Shown in pieces: positions 33,461-45,522 of a stretch of DNA of 64,000 bases. The DNA lies in assembly GCF_020497125.1 (NCBI RefSeq), contig NC_059075.1:69025321-69089320 (forward strand), given 5' to 3'. A program made the translations under genes and the position numbers. The DNA is from Mauremys mutica. Lineage: Eukaryota > Chordata > Testudines > Geoemydidae. A model generated the notes under the pieces. The model ran no database searches, was not told the DNA's origin, and saw only the letters and a program-made list of their open reading frames with translations. Position 1 is the stretch's first letter; the number at the start of each line of letters is the position of its first letter.

Positions 33461-34304
33461 TTAACACATATTTCTGTTAAACAATCTCAATAACTTTGTA
33501 TTTAATGTTTAAAGAATGTACTTACAGATGACCCTGAACAGGTGTGCTTGAGTGAGGTGGTGGTGCAGGGAGCCCTGCAGTGCATTCTTGCAGAGGACAG
33601 CCATTGGTTGGCTTCATTGGAAGAGCACAATCACTCTCCCACACATAGCCCCACACCACCCTCTGCTTGTAACCCCACTCTATCCCCAATCACATATGCC
33701 CAGCTATTACCCTCTCCCAATGTCCTTAGTGCCCTTACTCTGCTCTCTCCATCTTAGAGATTCCAGCCTAGCTGCAGCCCTGGGCTGAGCAGGTGCATGC
33801 ATTCTTCACTCTCTGCCCTAGTCTGTTCTCCTGAGGCCAGTAACATAGGATCACCCCCTTTCTTGAGACTACTGCCTATCTCTTACATAACATCCTATGC
33901 CTTTCCCAAACACTTCCCAAAGCAGAGACCACGCCTTTGTCCCACCCAAATGCTTTATATAGAAGTCAGGTGCTAGAGAATTACATCAGAGGAAGTCTCC
34001 CTGACATCCCAGTAGGGGTGCAAGTTCTTCCCTGGTTGACCAACAGTTAATCATAAGGAACCTTACAGAGTTCACATGGCCCTAAGACTCTTCCTTCCAA
34101 ATGAGTTGCCAGAAAATGATGGGACTATCAGGCAGAAGATTTCCCCCTCGCATACAAAAACGGAAGCAAATATTAAAAATTCAAAACTTTGATCAAAAAG
34201 TGGGAAAAACTGTTGCTCAACAACTTTCAAGTATATTTTTGCTTCAGTTTTCATGTTCCATTTTTACATCTTTTGCCAATATAGCCTATATCAGTTTCCC
34301 AAGA
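33461..34304. other. Unannotated stretch, CT-rich part
   Basis: 33560-34070 is C-rich with overlapping plus frames but no domain. TTTATATAG at about 33954 is TATA-like, yet there is no transcript evidence. Could be part of an old LTR; not supportable. Confidence 0.4.
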
Positions 34305-34463
34305 ATAACAAGCTCAACTGGAAAAAAAGATTTTTTTCTCAGTATAACTGCATCTATAATAGGACTTTAGTTGGCATAGCTAGGTCTGATAGAGGTGTGA
34401 TTATTTTCACACCCCTAACCAACATAGCTATCACAGTAAAACTTTTAAGCGTAGACCAGGCTT
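34305..34463. mobile_element. PIF/Harbinger-like MITE, decayed
   Basis: Right end AAGCGTAGACCAGGCT resembles the family terminus GTGTAGACAAGGCC. The central hairpin GAGGTGTGATTATTTTCACACCCCT, with TTGGCATAGCTAGG against CCAACATAGCTAT, is characteristic. Left end eroded. Confidence 0.5.
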
Positions 34464-34999
34464 GAGTCTATTGTGAGTCATTGTGCACATTGTCAACTTG
34501 CTTTAAGAAAAAGAAATTGCATGCTATTATGCTTCTGCAACTGCTGTTGAAAACTGTGTTCCAGTATAATCAAGTTCAAATCTGGATGTCTGAGCTGGTG
34601 AAACAGTGTATATGGAGCAACACTACCAGAAAGGATGAACAGACGCCATGAAAATGAACCTTCTTTTTCCTTTCTCACACTACATTCACCACCCCAACTC
34701 TGACTAAAGGAATTTAGACCACAGTTTATCATCACTGAATTGCCCCAATGTGCAAATAACACTTCTACCTCACATACCCTAGGTGACTATTTTGCCTTTG
34801 CTTAAATCACTGAACAAACCTTTTCATAACTACTGACTCGAGCCCAGTAAGGCAATTAGAGTGATGTAATCACTTAGCAAAAAACACCTATCAAGTGAAT
34901 TTACTCAGCATGAGCTTCATTCAAAACCAAAATCCAATGAAGCAATCTTCTACAGAGAACTCCACAAAATTAGTGCCACTACACTGATGCAGAGACAGA
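34464..34999. other. Unannotated non-coding stretch
   Basis: Nothing recognised. Confidence 0.4.
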
Positions 35000-35280
35000 G
35001 GCCTGGTCTACATTTAAGTTCTGCCACATAACTATGTCGGTAAGGGTTATAATTTTTATCACCAAAGTTGTCAGTTAAAGCCTTACTGCAGACACAGTTG
35101 TACCAGTATAGTACATTTAATACCCATATGGCTTAATTGGCTTCACCAAGCAGGAATAGCTATAACTGATAAGCATTTTTATACTAGTACAACTACATCT
35201 ATAAGGGTGGGGGTTTTTGACACTTTAAATTATGCTGGCAGAATAGATAAAGCCACAAAATTTTAAGCATAGACAAGGCC
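35000..35280. mobile_element. PIF/Harbinger-like MITE, 281 bp
   Basis: GGCCTGGTCTACATTTAAGT at the left and TTAAGCATAGACAAGGCC at the right form terminal inverted repeats. Direct AGA triplets flank it (34997-34999 and 35281-35283). Such a triplet is not the usual TWA target, so the duplication may be coincidental or mutated. Interior includes AACTATGTCGGTAAGGGTTA. Confidence 0.75.
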
Positions 35281-35624
35281 AGAAGCCCCTAACTAACAGA
35301 CATACATAAAGTCTATAAAGTTATATAAATAGGATTTGGGTGCAGTCAGCGTGACACATTGTATTAGCATATGTCAACAAAGAAAATAGTGATTACAGAG
35401 CCATCTGACCAAAAACATCCAAGCATTTATCTCTAAACAAACACAGCTAATGTTTGTGGGTTATTTTTTATCACCAGGTGAGTCGTTTTCATATAGTTGT
35501 CAAAGACAGTTATGCTGAGAAACACTGTTTCTCTCACCTGGAGGCACTGAAAACAAATGATGAAAACTGCTTACATGGCAATAGTGGCTTCCTTTGTTTA
35601 TGTTTTAACTATTTCACAGAGAAC

Positions 35625-36008
35625 TACTTGGGGGCGGTGCTGCGCTGCGCAGAGCCACCTGCACACTCCCTGCACCAAACAGGAGCTGCCCCAGGTAAAT
35701 GCTGTGCACCTCCTGCCTGCCCCAGCCCTGAGCCTCCTCCCGCACCTCCACCCTGAGCACCCTCCCACACCCTAACTCCCTCCCATACCCTGCACCCCCA
35801 GACCTGAGCCCCAGGGGTAAGCCAGGGGCACATCCCCACCACAGTACAGTATATAATGCCTTTTGTCTGCCCCCCAAAAAATTCCTTGGAACCTAACCCC
35901 CCGCATTTACATTAAGTCTTATGGGAAAATTGGATTTGTTTAACATCATTTCACTTAAAGTTGCATTTTTTCAGGAACATAATTACAACATTAAGTGAGG
36001 AGTTACTG
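35625..36008. mobile_element. Tc1/mariner (Tigger-like) non-autonomous element
   Basis: The right end AGTGAGGAGTTACTG is followed by TA (36009-36010). Inward lie GGAACATAATTACAACATTA, CCTAACCCCCCGCATTTACA and TTGGATTTGTTTAACATCAT. The left half is a C-rich block (CCTGAGCACCCTCCCACACC). Left boundary uncertain. Proline-rich frames here are compositional. Confidence 0.6.
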
Positions 36009-36010
36009 TA

Positions 36011-36908
36011 TTACTGGTGATGATGCGAGGCAAAAGAAAGCCAGCTGTTTTTTCAGAGTCTGGGTGGAGTCTGTGGTACCATTAGTTAGAAAAGGGATGC
36101 TGGAAGACAGATAAGGCTGAGAGAGGGGGAAATCAAGCACCTGAAAAAGAAGGTCAGAAGTTTCATGAGAAAGGGAGTCTAGACCTGGAGCTAGCTGTGC
36201 TAATTTACCAGATTTAGGCATCTGGCAGAATAGGAACTATTAGCAGTTGCCTATGTTTAGAACTAGAGATTTAGGAGACTCTGCTGTCAAGTTGTCCCTG
36301 CTGAGACCACACGAGCGGTATTAAGGCCTCGTTGCATCCACGGGCCTACTAGCAAAAAGCTTCAGCACATTTCCTCCTTCTCAGCAGCTGACCACTGAAA
36401 GCTGCAAGCAATTGTGGAAAGTGTGAGTACCCCAGAGACTATCCTTGTTTGGGGAGACCCTGTCAGTCCCTGTGGTGGTTTGGAGTGAAAGTCTTTGTGC
36501 TAGGGACAGTGTCTCATCACAGGTTAGCCGAGGTGAAGACCAAGGAGCTTGTAAAAAAAGTGATTGTCTGCTTAGTGTTGGTAGTTCTTGTTTAATAACA
36601 TGCCATCACAAGAAAGTGTCTGGGGTTTTAAAACTACAGGGGAGTGCATGCTCAGGGTTTGTACAATGTAATGGTGACTGTTCTTGTGTAAGTTTAAGTT
36701 GTTTTTTTAACATAAGCGTCAGTTGTAGTGAATAGTAGATAAGTTTACTTTAATGTTTATAAGCAGTAACCATTAGCCGAAGCGTTACAATGCCACTTGT
36801 TGACTTATTACAGTAGGTACTCTTTTTTCTATTGCATTGTCATTGTACGTTGCTATATTACTTCGAAGTAAAGCTGATCCTGGCTCCAACTTATGTGTTT
36901 AATGATTT
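36011..36908. other. Unannotated non-coding stretch
   Basis: Plus frame 36445-36735 (96 codons) is Ser/Cys-rich with no domain. No boundary signals recognised. Confidence 0.4.
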
Positions 36909-36916
36909 CCTTAGAG

Positions 36917-37260
36917 CAGTGGTTCTCAAACTGTGGGTCGGGACCCCAAAGTGGGTCGCATCCCCATTTTAATGAGGTCGCTAGGGCTGGCTTAGACTTG
37001 TTGGAGCGCAGGGCCAAAGCCTGAGCCCCACCGTCCGGGGCCCAAGCCCTACCGCCCAGGGCTGAAGCCTGAGGACTTTAGCCCTGGGCGGCAGAGCTAA
37101 GATTATAGGCCCCTCGCCTGGGGCTGAAGCTCTTGGGCTTGGGCTTTGGCCTCCAATGGGCAATGGCACTCGGGTGGGTTCTGGCTTCAGTTCCCCATCC
37201 TGGAGTCATGTTTTTGTTGTCAGAAGGGGGTTGCAGTGCAATGAAGTTTGAGAACCTCTG
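36917..37260. mobile_element. hAT MITE, 344 bp, perfect TSD
   Basis: CAGTGGTTCTCAAACTGTGG at the left and AAGTTTGAGAACCTCTG at the right, flanked by exact 8-bp CCTTAGAG (36909-36916 and 37261-37268). Internal GGTCGGGACCCCAAAGTGGG is typical of this hAT family. The middle (37020-37170) is a GC-rich imperfect palindrome built on GGGCTTGGGC/GCCCAAGCCC words. Confidence 0.93.
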
Positions 37261-37268
37261 CCTTAGAG

Positions 37269-38904
37269 CAGTAAGTATTATTTGCTCTTATCTTCTAGGC
37301 CAGAGTAGTTTCTGTAAGCTACCAAGGTAATCTAACAAAGGTATGCAGTACATATCCAGGTGTAGGCACCACCAACTGTCATTCTTCCTATGAGTAGAGA
37401 GCTGCTGCAGATGGGTGGATAGAAGATTTCCATCTATCCAACACTACCACAGGGACCTTCACAGAATCTCCATTATCCTCAAGAACATCAGGTCCCTAAA
37501 CAAGTGGTGAGCCTGCTCCCAGGTGCTCTGGGAGGGAAGAGAGGGTTTCAAAATCATTGATAATGGAAACTGAGAACCCCACAATCTCATTTTTACATTT
37601 ATTTTTCTACCTATAATTTGCAATTTAAAACCAAATCTCCATAACTACACTAACCCCATACAGGAGAGACCAGACAGAGTTATACATCTGCAGCCATTCT
37701 TTTAATGGAAATATAATAGCTGAATTTTTAAATGTGAGAGTAGAGATAATTTTATCACCACCACTGAAATGCAATCACACCTGGGATAGACAGACAGCTG
37801 TTTAATAGCACAGCAAAAATATTTAATAGATAAGTATTCTTCACTTCCTGTTCTGCATCTAATGAACCACTGTGATGGGATTTAGGAAGGCAGACTGTGG
37901 TTACCAAAGTTGCAGTTTAGATACTAGGGCTAACATCTCTAAACTCTTGCAGAAGTTGACAGGAAATGCTTACTGACCACAAATGGTCAGAACTATGATT
38001 TTACACCTAAAACAAAAGATAAATCACTACTACACTCTTATGTATGATGCTAAAAACCCTTTTGTCTCTGGATATTGTCTGCTAAGTATCTGTTCTGCAG
38101 TGAATCAGTTGTACAGTATGATATATCTTCCTGCCTACGCACTGTGAAATACGAGTTATTGAAATAAAAATACAAGTTGAAATTAAATAAAACCTCAGAT
38201 ATAAAACCTGGCCAATTAGCTACTGCATATGGTCAAGAATTCACTTTTCAGTGATATTTTTCTTTACCTCATAGACCCCTAAGGATGAGTAAATTCATTC
38301 TAGTGCATCTAAGCAGAAGTATAGGAGCAAAATAAACAAACAAACTCCAGATCCTTTCCTTCTCTGCCTCCCCGTTACCTCCTTCCACACTCTACTCTAC
38401 TCTACTACCTTCCTTTTGGGTAAGACCCCTACCTCTTCCTAATCCACCTCAAGCCTTCTGCTAAGCACCAGCTGTCACCCCAATATCCTTGCTAGCTGAC
38501 CAACAGCTTCTTGTTGCTAGATTCTTTTATTTCTGCCATCACACTGCCTATCTACATGGAGTTCCTCCAGGATCCATGCAAATTCCTCTTCATCCCCAAC
38601 ATTGACTGAACCAGGCCATCTTCCATAGCCTAGCTCTCAGCTTGGTGGCTTTTTATGCTTTATTTTTAATTGGCTGGGGTGTTTTTTTTAAAGTGGCTGA
38701 TATGCAAGGATGGGATGTAAGGGTTAACTATACTGTGTATCTCAGAGGCGAATGGATCAGAGCTCACCCACCAGTGTTTCTGATCAAGCAGGAGCGACAC
38801 TTCTTGGGGCTCCCAGAGCTGTGATTCACTTTGTTGCCATCAGCCTCCAGCACAAGGGAGTCTTGCCTGTACTAGATGGGTGTTAGCTCCCTAACACCAC
38901 CAGC
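37269..38904. other. Unannotated non-coding stretch
   Basis: Includes a short CTCTA tandem at about 38393-38410. No gene recognised over about 1.6 kb. Confidence 0.45.
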
Positions 38905-41440
38905 ATCTTAGCCACTCAAACTCTCTCCTCTGGGCTACCTCTGCCTTGAAGGTTGACAACAGATGCACCCCAGGTCTTCAAAGTGTCCCCCAGTGGGATC
39001 TCAGTTCCCTCACATTGATGTGTAACAAGAGCTACTCTGGGGACCTGAAGCCTTGAGTTCTGAGGGTCCCCAAGTGAGCCCCCCAGCCAATCACCAACAT
39101 GTCTGTGACAAGTGACATTGATGGTTGGGATCTTGAGAATGGGACTCCTGTGCATACTGTCCCCAGGTCCAGCCACCAAAGGAGGGTGGAAATCACTGAC
39201 AGGGGAAGGAAGTCCATCTTGTTCAGATGGTGTCGACCTGGTATGTATACTGACACTAGCCAAGACTGGAGAGGTCTGAGTTGCAGTCTTTTGTGTTGCA
39301 CCACATAGGTGTATGGTGCTATATGCCCCAGGAGATTTAAGCAGTTTCTTGCTGTGGTGCTGGGATGACTCCTCAGGCTCTCTCTGAGCACCCCTAGAGC
39401 TCTGAACCAGTTTTATGGGAGAAAGGCTCTGGCATGGGTTGAGGACCACCCTGAATAATTTTATCCTTTGAACCAGGCAAAGAGTGGACTTCTGCATGTT
39501 TATCAACAACCCCAAGTCCTGGAAAGTTGACTGGACTAGCTTTACATTTGCCTTCACCCTGGCCTTGGATTGACCTCTGATTTACCCCTACCTAGATGAC
39601 TGGCTGACCTGAACTCCTTGTCTCCTTAGAAAGGCTGCAGTGACTGCCATGCACTTTGTGAACACACAAGAAGCCGCTGACACGCAAATAGGAGTACTGC
39701 AAATTGGTAGTGCCTGTGGTTTACAATGAATCGTAGGAACCTTCTGTGTCCCCGAAAGATAGCAATATGGAAATACGCATCCTTCAAGTTGAGGGTGGCG
39801 TACCAATTCTTAGCTGGAGGCCACCTGTTGAGTAGACCTTTCTACCAAAAAGGTAGAGTTTTTTTGCATCTTTAGCTTTGGGAGTCGGCCCCAGCTGACC
39901 CTGTCTCTCCCCTTTTGTTTGCCGCTGAAACAACCAGTGAACCTAGTGTGGGGGGGGGACAAAAATTCATACCCCTTGGGAGAGACAAAGTACTACTTCT
40001 CCGTCCTCTTTGCAGGATGTTAGAATGATGCAGGAGTCTGCTATAGAGCTTTTATAGGCTACAGGATGGCACTGTTCAAAGGCCAGGCCATTGGCAGCAT
40101 GCCCTAGCTCATGTCAGCCATAGGATATCGCTGATCCAAACGGTGTCTGATCCTGCATGAGGTATAGGACTGCTTCAGTACTGGAGTCCAAGGAGTTAGT
40201 TCTTGGCAACCAGGGTGGAGTGATACCAACTGGTGCTGGAGAACAGTGCTGGGGGAAGGAGATTGGCACTGCACCAACATGATCATCTTGCCCTTTAACA
40301 GCACCTGCCTCGGTGCCACTGTGGTCCTCGTTCCTGGTGCTGCCACTGTCATTTCCCAAATGAACAGGTATAGTGCTACTGGGAAGGATAGTAAGTTACT
40401 CGCTGCCTCAAATGCCTCCAGTATAGATGGTAGTGCTAAGGCTGTCATACCCCAATGGCTTCACTTGGCAGAGAATCCAATGGTACTGGACTCAGTGGCA
40501 CCCTTCCCAGGGCCAGAGTCAATGGGACCACACGCCCCGCTGGCATCTCCGAGTGGCCCAGCACAAGTCGCACTCTATTGGAGTCTCTATGGTCCATCAA
40601 CCTTGAGGTTGGAGAATGCCCCTGGTCAGTCTTTCTCACCATCAGTGATCAAGAGCAGTGCCGAGAGTCCCATGCTGGAATTGAATTCCTTGGCACCAGG
40701 GATGTGTGTCAGTGCCAGGAGTCCCAGGCTGTAGGTATGGAGTCCCTCCTCAATGCCAGGGAGGCAGAATGCCACTGTGCCTCCCTCAGAGATGACGAGG
40801 CGCTTCTCACAGAAATCAAAGTGCTTGGTGCCAAATCCACATGACTCAGCTCTGAAGGGGGATGGAGCACTGCCTTCAGGAGGAAGAACTTCAGTCTGGT
40901 GTCCCTGTCCTTTTTTGTTCTGGGTCTGAAGCCTCTGCAGATCCTGCAACACTCCTACACATTAGCCTCCCTCAGACACTTAAGGTCACTAACCAGCATC
41001 GGTTTATGGCACGATGCACATTGTTTGAACCCTGGGGACCGAGGCATACCTCAGTGCTGGAGAAGGACTAGCCCTGCTAAGCGGGTTATGCTGCTGGCTA
41101 TATTACTAACTAACTAACTAAAACTCAACTCTAAAAAGGTAACTATTTACAAACTACAAAACAAGTCCACTGAGAGAAGGTACTTGCAGGAAAAATGCAA
41201 GGATGAGCAGAAGTTCCAGCGACTGTCATGGGTTTTAAGAAGGAACTGAAGGCACCATGGGGCCCTATATACTGGCGCTATGAGGGTGCAACTCCAGGGG
41301 GCACCAAAGCTGACCCAACGGACACCACTGAGGGAAAACTTTCCAGCGGCACTGCTTGGGGAAAGAATACACCTACACTGGAATGGACATAAGCAAGAAC
41401 TCAAAGAACATAACACTTTCAATGCACTACACAACAGATG
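38905..41440 (-). mobile_element. DIRS-type retrotransposon, decayed: gag-like, RT and RNase H remains
   Basis: Read on the minus strand. The 5' leader is about 41440-41080. A gag-like region follows with Cys pairs CASCHKPM (about 41005-41030) and CCRICRGFRPRTKKDRD (about 40905-40955), interrupted by a stop. GRKVYSTGGLQL lies at about 39812-39850 and NLKDAYFHI of the RT fingers/palm at 39764-39790. VFTKCMAVTAAFLRRQGVQV ends at 39606, LGLLINMQKSTL is at about 39480-39515, and an RNase H-like SLVTDMLVIGWGAHL is at about 39070-39115. Order and motifs fit the DIRS group rather than gypsy, ERV or LINE. Frameshifts and stops are frequent, gag-end and RT sequence are joined by an apparent internal deletion near 39805-39815, and no tyrosine recombinase is seen, so the 3' part is lost. 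Long frames on the plus strand (for example 40246-40734) are shadows. Confidence 0.85.
39579..39606 (+). other. Inverted RT catalytic-motif segment inside the DIRS element
   Basis: On the plus strand 39583-39606 encodes YPYLDDWL, the catalytic YLDD region of a DIRS-type RT, while the RT on both sides is encoded on the minus strand. On the minus strand the upstream part ends RRQGVQV at 39606 and the downstream part resumes RGQSKARVKANVK at 39578 in the same frame. The 27 bases between read as stops and nonsense. The simplest explanation is an in-place inversion of nine codons. It destroys the reading frame and any catalytic function. Confidence 0.85.
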
Positions 41441-41450
41441 AGGTGAAGTA

Positions 41451-41647
41451 CACCTCTATCCCGATATAACATTGTCCTCGGGAGCCAAAAAATCTTACCG
41501 TGTTATAGGTGAAACCGCGTTATATTGAACTTGCTTTGAGCCGCCGGAGCGCGCAGCCCTGCCCCTCTCCCCCTCCCGGAGCGCTGCTTTACCACATTTG
41601 ATCCAAATTCATGTTATATCGGGTCGCATTATATCAGGGTAGAGGTG
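41451..41647. mobile_element. Tc1/mariner-type MITE, 197 bp, TA duplication
   Basis: Left CACCTCTATCCCGATATAAC and right GCATTATATCAGGGTAGAGG, TG are inverted repeats. TA flanks both sides (41449-41450 and 41648-41649). Internal copies of GTTATAT repeat the terminal motif. The centre is CpG-rich (GAGCCGCCGGAGCGCGCAGC). It lies 11 bases from the DIRS element end. Confidence 0.85.
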
Positions 41648-41649
41648 TA

Positions 41650-43689
41650 GTAAAAAATACTGCATCAATATGATATAAGATTTTACTCTTATAGCTCTGT
41701 TGGGAGCCTTATTCAGTACTTTTTCCAAATAGACCACATACTGAAGGAAAAATGAAAGGCTAATTCTTCTCCCTCTGAGTATCAAAACTTATTCAGGCCC
41801 TCTCCTTTTTATAAAAGTTATTCGATCAGGGAACTGAAATGGTAGCACATGACTTAGGTAACAAACCACAGTATTTGATATTCACATTCAATATTTGGGC
41901 TAACAGCAATACAGTATTTGCAGCAGTGTGCAAAAGAATCCATAAATAGAAATATACCCTACCAAGGAGTCAAATAAATGCAAACACTGAACAAATGTAT
42001 GGAAAATGTAATCTCTTTTGTGGCCAATTTGCAAACAGAGAAGGGGCTACATTTAACAAATTGTTTTACTATGGTTTATTTGCACAGCTTTAATTATATC
42101 TAGTCACTGCAATTTTCCTCAAAGGTCTGCACAGAGAAACTCTTCAGAAGAGTACTGGTTTAAATTAGTTTTTTGTGAATTTAAAAATATCAAAACACAC
42201 TTGAGGTAAAGTTGGAATTTTAAGATTAATACAACAACATATGCGAACAGCAGCCTTTGTTGGACTTACCTTTGCATTTCTTGATTTTTGCTGCCTTTTA
42301 TTCAAACTATCATGGTGTTTAATCATAATTTGGCTATTTAATAGAAAGCTGAGTGTATCATGGATGTTACCTACCCAGTGTTATAAAAATGCTCCAATTT
42401 CAATCTTTCCATTGAATAAACTTTGGCTGAACTACCCTTGAACATTATTTCACATAGAATATAATTGCCAAGTTATTCAAACACTCACACGCACAATACC
42501 ACACTGTGGAGAATGTCAGCCATTACTCCTAACAAAGTCTTCACTAAAATATGTGCTGAGTAAGCAAAAGTTTTGTTTTACATTTAAATAAAGGAACCGT
42601 GATGTGGTAGAATCAGTTAGAATCGCTGAGGTAAATAATCATAGAAGATAAATGGTTCCAAACAGTAGCTTAGGTAAGGGGCCTACTGTAAAACCCTTAT
42701 ATTGGACTCCCCTGATGGTGTTTATTCTATCAAGAGGACAAACAGTTCCAAGACTTCTTTGAAATCTGTTAATTATTTAGGTAACTCAATGTTTCTTCCC
42801 ATTTGGCACCAATATCCTCTAAATGAAATGAATCATTATCTCATATGACGTTTTCTAGTAATACTTCTACAAGGCACATCTTCAAAAGACCTCCTATCCC
42901 ATTTATAGAAAAACAGAAGTCTAATTTTCTGTACCCATTTACTAGATTGTCTAGATATTTTAATAAATGGTTTGGGTTCTGCATTACTTAGAAACAGCCA
43001 GCATTCACATTTTAACTTGCAGCTGAGATCAGATGAACTCTTGAGATAACAGTGTCTACCTTGGCTCTGATCTTCCTGAGCATTTAGATGTGTACATCTG
43101 GAGGAAGGTGTTCTGGAAAGAGGACCTCAATTCTGAGACTAACACTTTCATTCCCAAGCCTGATGGGACCAGTGTTCCCTGTAAGTCTTCTCTATTTACT
43201 AAGGCTTTTTCTGACAGAACTGCATGGAGTTATGTATGCTTTCATTAACATTGTATTGCACCTAGATTTCTACATCCAGGAGCAAGGTGTCATCAGAGGA
43301 GGGCCTCAGAAAACCTAAGAACACTATAATCAAGTTCCCAGTCTAGCTCTACCACTCGTGTCTGCACTTAGATGCATGTTTACCAATTTATTTATTTTTT
43401 CAAAAACTTTGCCTATTACAAGTTCCAGCAAAATCAACTACACATGCTAAAAACCACACATTGATGCTGGACAGGAGTGTAGGTCTTTTACAAATTTCCT
43501 GTCTCATGTTTTTACTTCCATAATTTCCCACCATTTTAATCCAGTGAACTGTAATAACTACCTACAGATTTGGAGTAGAGATATGGATCTTTGATTTTAT
43601 ATGCATGAAGGATAAACTCAGGAGTATGATCCATTACCCAAATTTACATCTGTTTCTCCTGCTCTGCACTCAGTTTATAACTTGACACA
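41650..43689. other. Unannotated non-coding stretch
   Basis: About 2 kb without recognised repeats or coding. AT-rich. Confidence 0.45.
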
Positions 43690-43800
43690 TTTTGGGCCTC
43701 ATTTTCAGAAAGGGCTGAGTATCAAATCACCTGAAAATCAGACCTCCATAAAGTGCTTCACGTTGGGCATCCAGAAATAGAGCTACCCAAAATCACTGGT
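43690..43800. repeat. Dispersed repeat fragment (CATTTTCAGAAAGGGCTGAG type)
   Basis: GGGCCTCATTTTCAGAAAGG and CCTGAAAATCAGACCTCCAT are partial inverted words of a palindromic dispersed repeat also hinted at near 58990. Low certainty. Confidence 0.4.
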
Positions 43801-44319
43801 CACTTTTGAAAAATCTTTTCCTCTTGCATTAGTCATGTTGGCTAAGTAAGGGAAAAGTTCCATCAATTTTCCAAGTAATTTTTCAGAGTTGTGTTCGCAT
43901 GGTTCCAATTCTTTATTGTTAATTAGATGAAGCTAGCTTTCCACTGAAATTGCTTCAGTAATGTCATCAAACTAATCTGTAAAGGCTCTTGGAAACCTTC
44001 TTTAATTGCTGTCCATGTTGTGTGAAATGTGTGTTAGGTTTTTATCAATCTTCCTTATCTCAGTGCAAATATCAACATAGTTATGGCAGGTGGACGCAAA
44101 CAGAGAATCTTCCCACAGGTTCCACTGAGTGTCACTGGAAGCTGAAGTATCACAATTGCTTTTTCAACTATGAAGCTGATACGAGGCTGCAGAAAATTTT
44201 GTGAATCTCCACAGTGTGCTTTAAAACTGTATTAGGTATTACGTCTTCCTCAGTGCAGCTTAAAAAAGCATGCTGAATACCCATGTGTTAATAGTTTAGG
44301 ATGATTGATTGCACCTGAG

Positions 44320-44950
44320 ACCTTTATTTTATTTTTCTTGCCTCTGCATTCTTTGAATGGCACTTACAACAATGAACACAATATTCTGTGGGTTTCTTTT
44401 CAGACACAGAATAAATAGTCTTACGTACAAACGTTTGCTTATATGGTTTGTTTGTGACCATCACTAGATTTTTTCCCATGTTTGACCAACCATTTTGCAT
44501 TAATGTCACTGTGGAATTTTGCAGTTCTTCCTTTATTTTCTTCACTTGCAGTACTGAGCAAGTGGACCTGCAAGCTTAAACCTGTTTGGAGAAGTTTGTC
44601 CAAAGGGATGAATTTCAATCAGTTCTTTAAACTGCTCATTTTTGATGCATCAAAAGGTAGTGTTAACATAAAGTAAGGTGCAACTTTCTTATCAAATTCA
44701 ATTATTTACCTTTCCAGTCACTTTTATAACAATCCCTGCTTGAACTTTGCCATATTTAGTGGTGAATGTTGAAGAGCTGCTGGAAGGCCTGGAACAGAGA
44801 CTTGAATTTTCATTCTGGCTATACTCTGATGGCAATAGTGCTGAAAATGTCTCACTTGCAGGACCGTCACACATGAATTTTCAGCTCTTCTACTTCCATA
44901 GACAGTTTCACTCAATGGAATCAATATTTGATCTTGAAGAATCCAAATAA
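44320..44950 (-). pseudogene. hAT-superfamily transposase relic (DUF659-like region)
   Basis: Minus-strand frame 44324-44545 contains VTLMQNGWSNMGKNLVMVTN (V at 44507-44509), which fits the DUF659 block of hAT transposases (Q-x-GW-S/T-N core). Upstream on the same strand, in shifted frames, are KVAPYFMLTLPFDASK-like and SPNRFKLAGPL-like residues (about 44560-44700), which fit the preceding part of the same domain. Stops and frameshifts break it throughout and the C-terminal hAT dimerisation region is not visible. An alternative is a host gene domesticated from hAT and since decayed. I see no terminal inverted repeats. Confidence 0.55.
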
Positions 44951-45354
44951 ACCATTTTGCTGCACTTTATTAAATGAATGAATTTTTTCTATCTTGCTAC
45001 TTAATTCTTGACAATGTTTTACCTTGTAAGATTTCTGTTTTCATTACATAACTCCATTCAATCACTTGTTTCCTATTGCTTTCCTTCAGCTTTAGGCAGA
45101 TAAATTCATACACTGATGAATGGTAACAACTAAAAACCAATCATGCACTTGAAGTAGTGGAGATCAGCAGCTACTACCTAACACTATGCCTGAAATCTAA
45201 AATGAACTAGCCAGCATCTTAAAAATCCACATGATCAAATGTCCTGCTACTTTCCCGAAGTTGCTAGATTCTAGCAAGCCAAGCCCCCTAACAGTTCACA
45301 AATCCATATCACCCGCCTTCAGCATCCAACAACAATAAATTCAACACACTAGAC

Positions 45355-45522
45355 CAGTGATTCTCAACCCATGGGCCACTTGTGGCCCAGTCACCACACA
45401 GCTGCAGCCCATGAGAGATCCTCAGGGCCATACAGGTAATATATATATTGTGCGGATGCAGCCCACATAACACAGAGAGCTGCATATGTGGCCCACAATG
45501 GTAAATAGGCTGAGAACCACTG
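45355..45522. mobile_element. hAT MITE, 168 bp
   Basis: CAGTGATTCTCAACCCATGG at the left and GGCTGAGAACCACTG at the right are a 15-bp imperfect inverted pair. Flanks CACTAGAC and CACTCTCT share only their first four bases, so the TSD is decayed or lost. Internal words GGGCCACTTGTGGCCC and GTGGCCCAC are palindromic. Confidence 0.75.

Noticed and set aside
33540..34070. Promoter-like TATATAG with CT-rich upstream
   Set aside because: No downstream exon, splice site or coding frame of substance. TATA-like words are expected by chance in this AT-rich DNA.
36445..36735. Cys/Ser-rich 96-codon frame
   Set aside because: Residue pattern shows no regular Cys spacing or signal peptide; no homology recognised.
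40246..40844. 162- and 129-codon plus-strand frames
   Set aside because: They are antisense to the minus-strand gag-like region of the DIRS element, whose Cys-pair and RT motifs fix the true coding strand.
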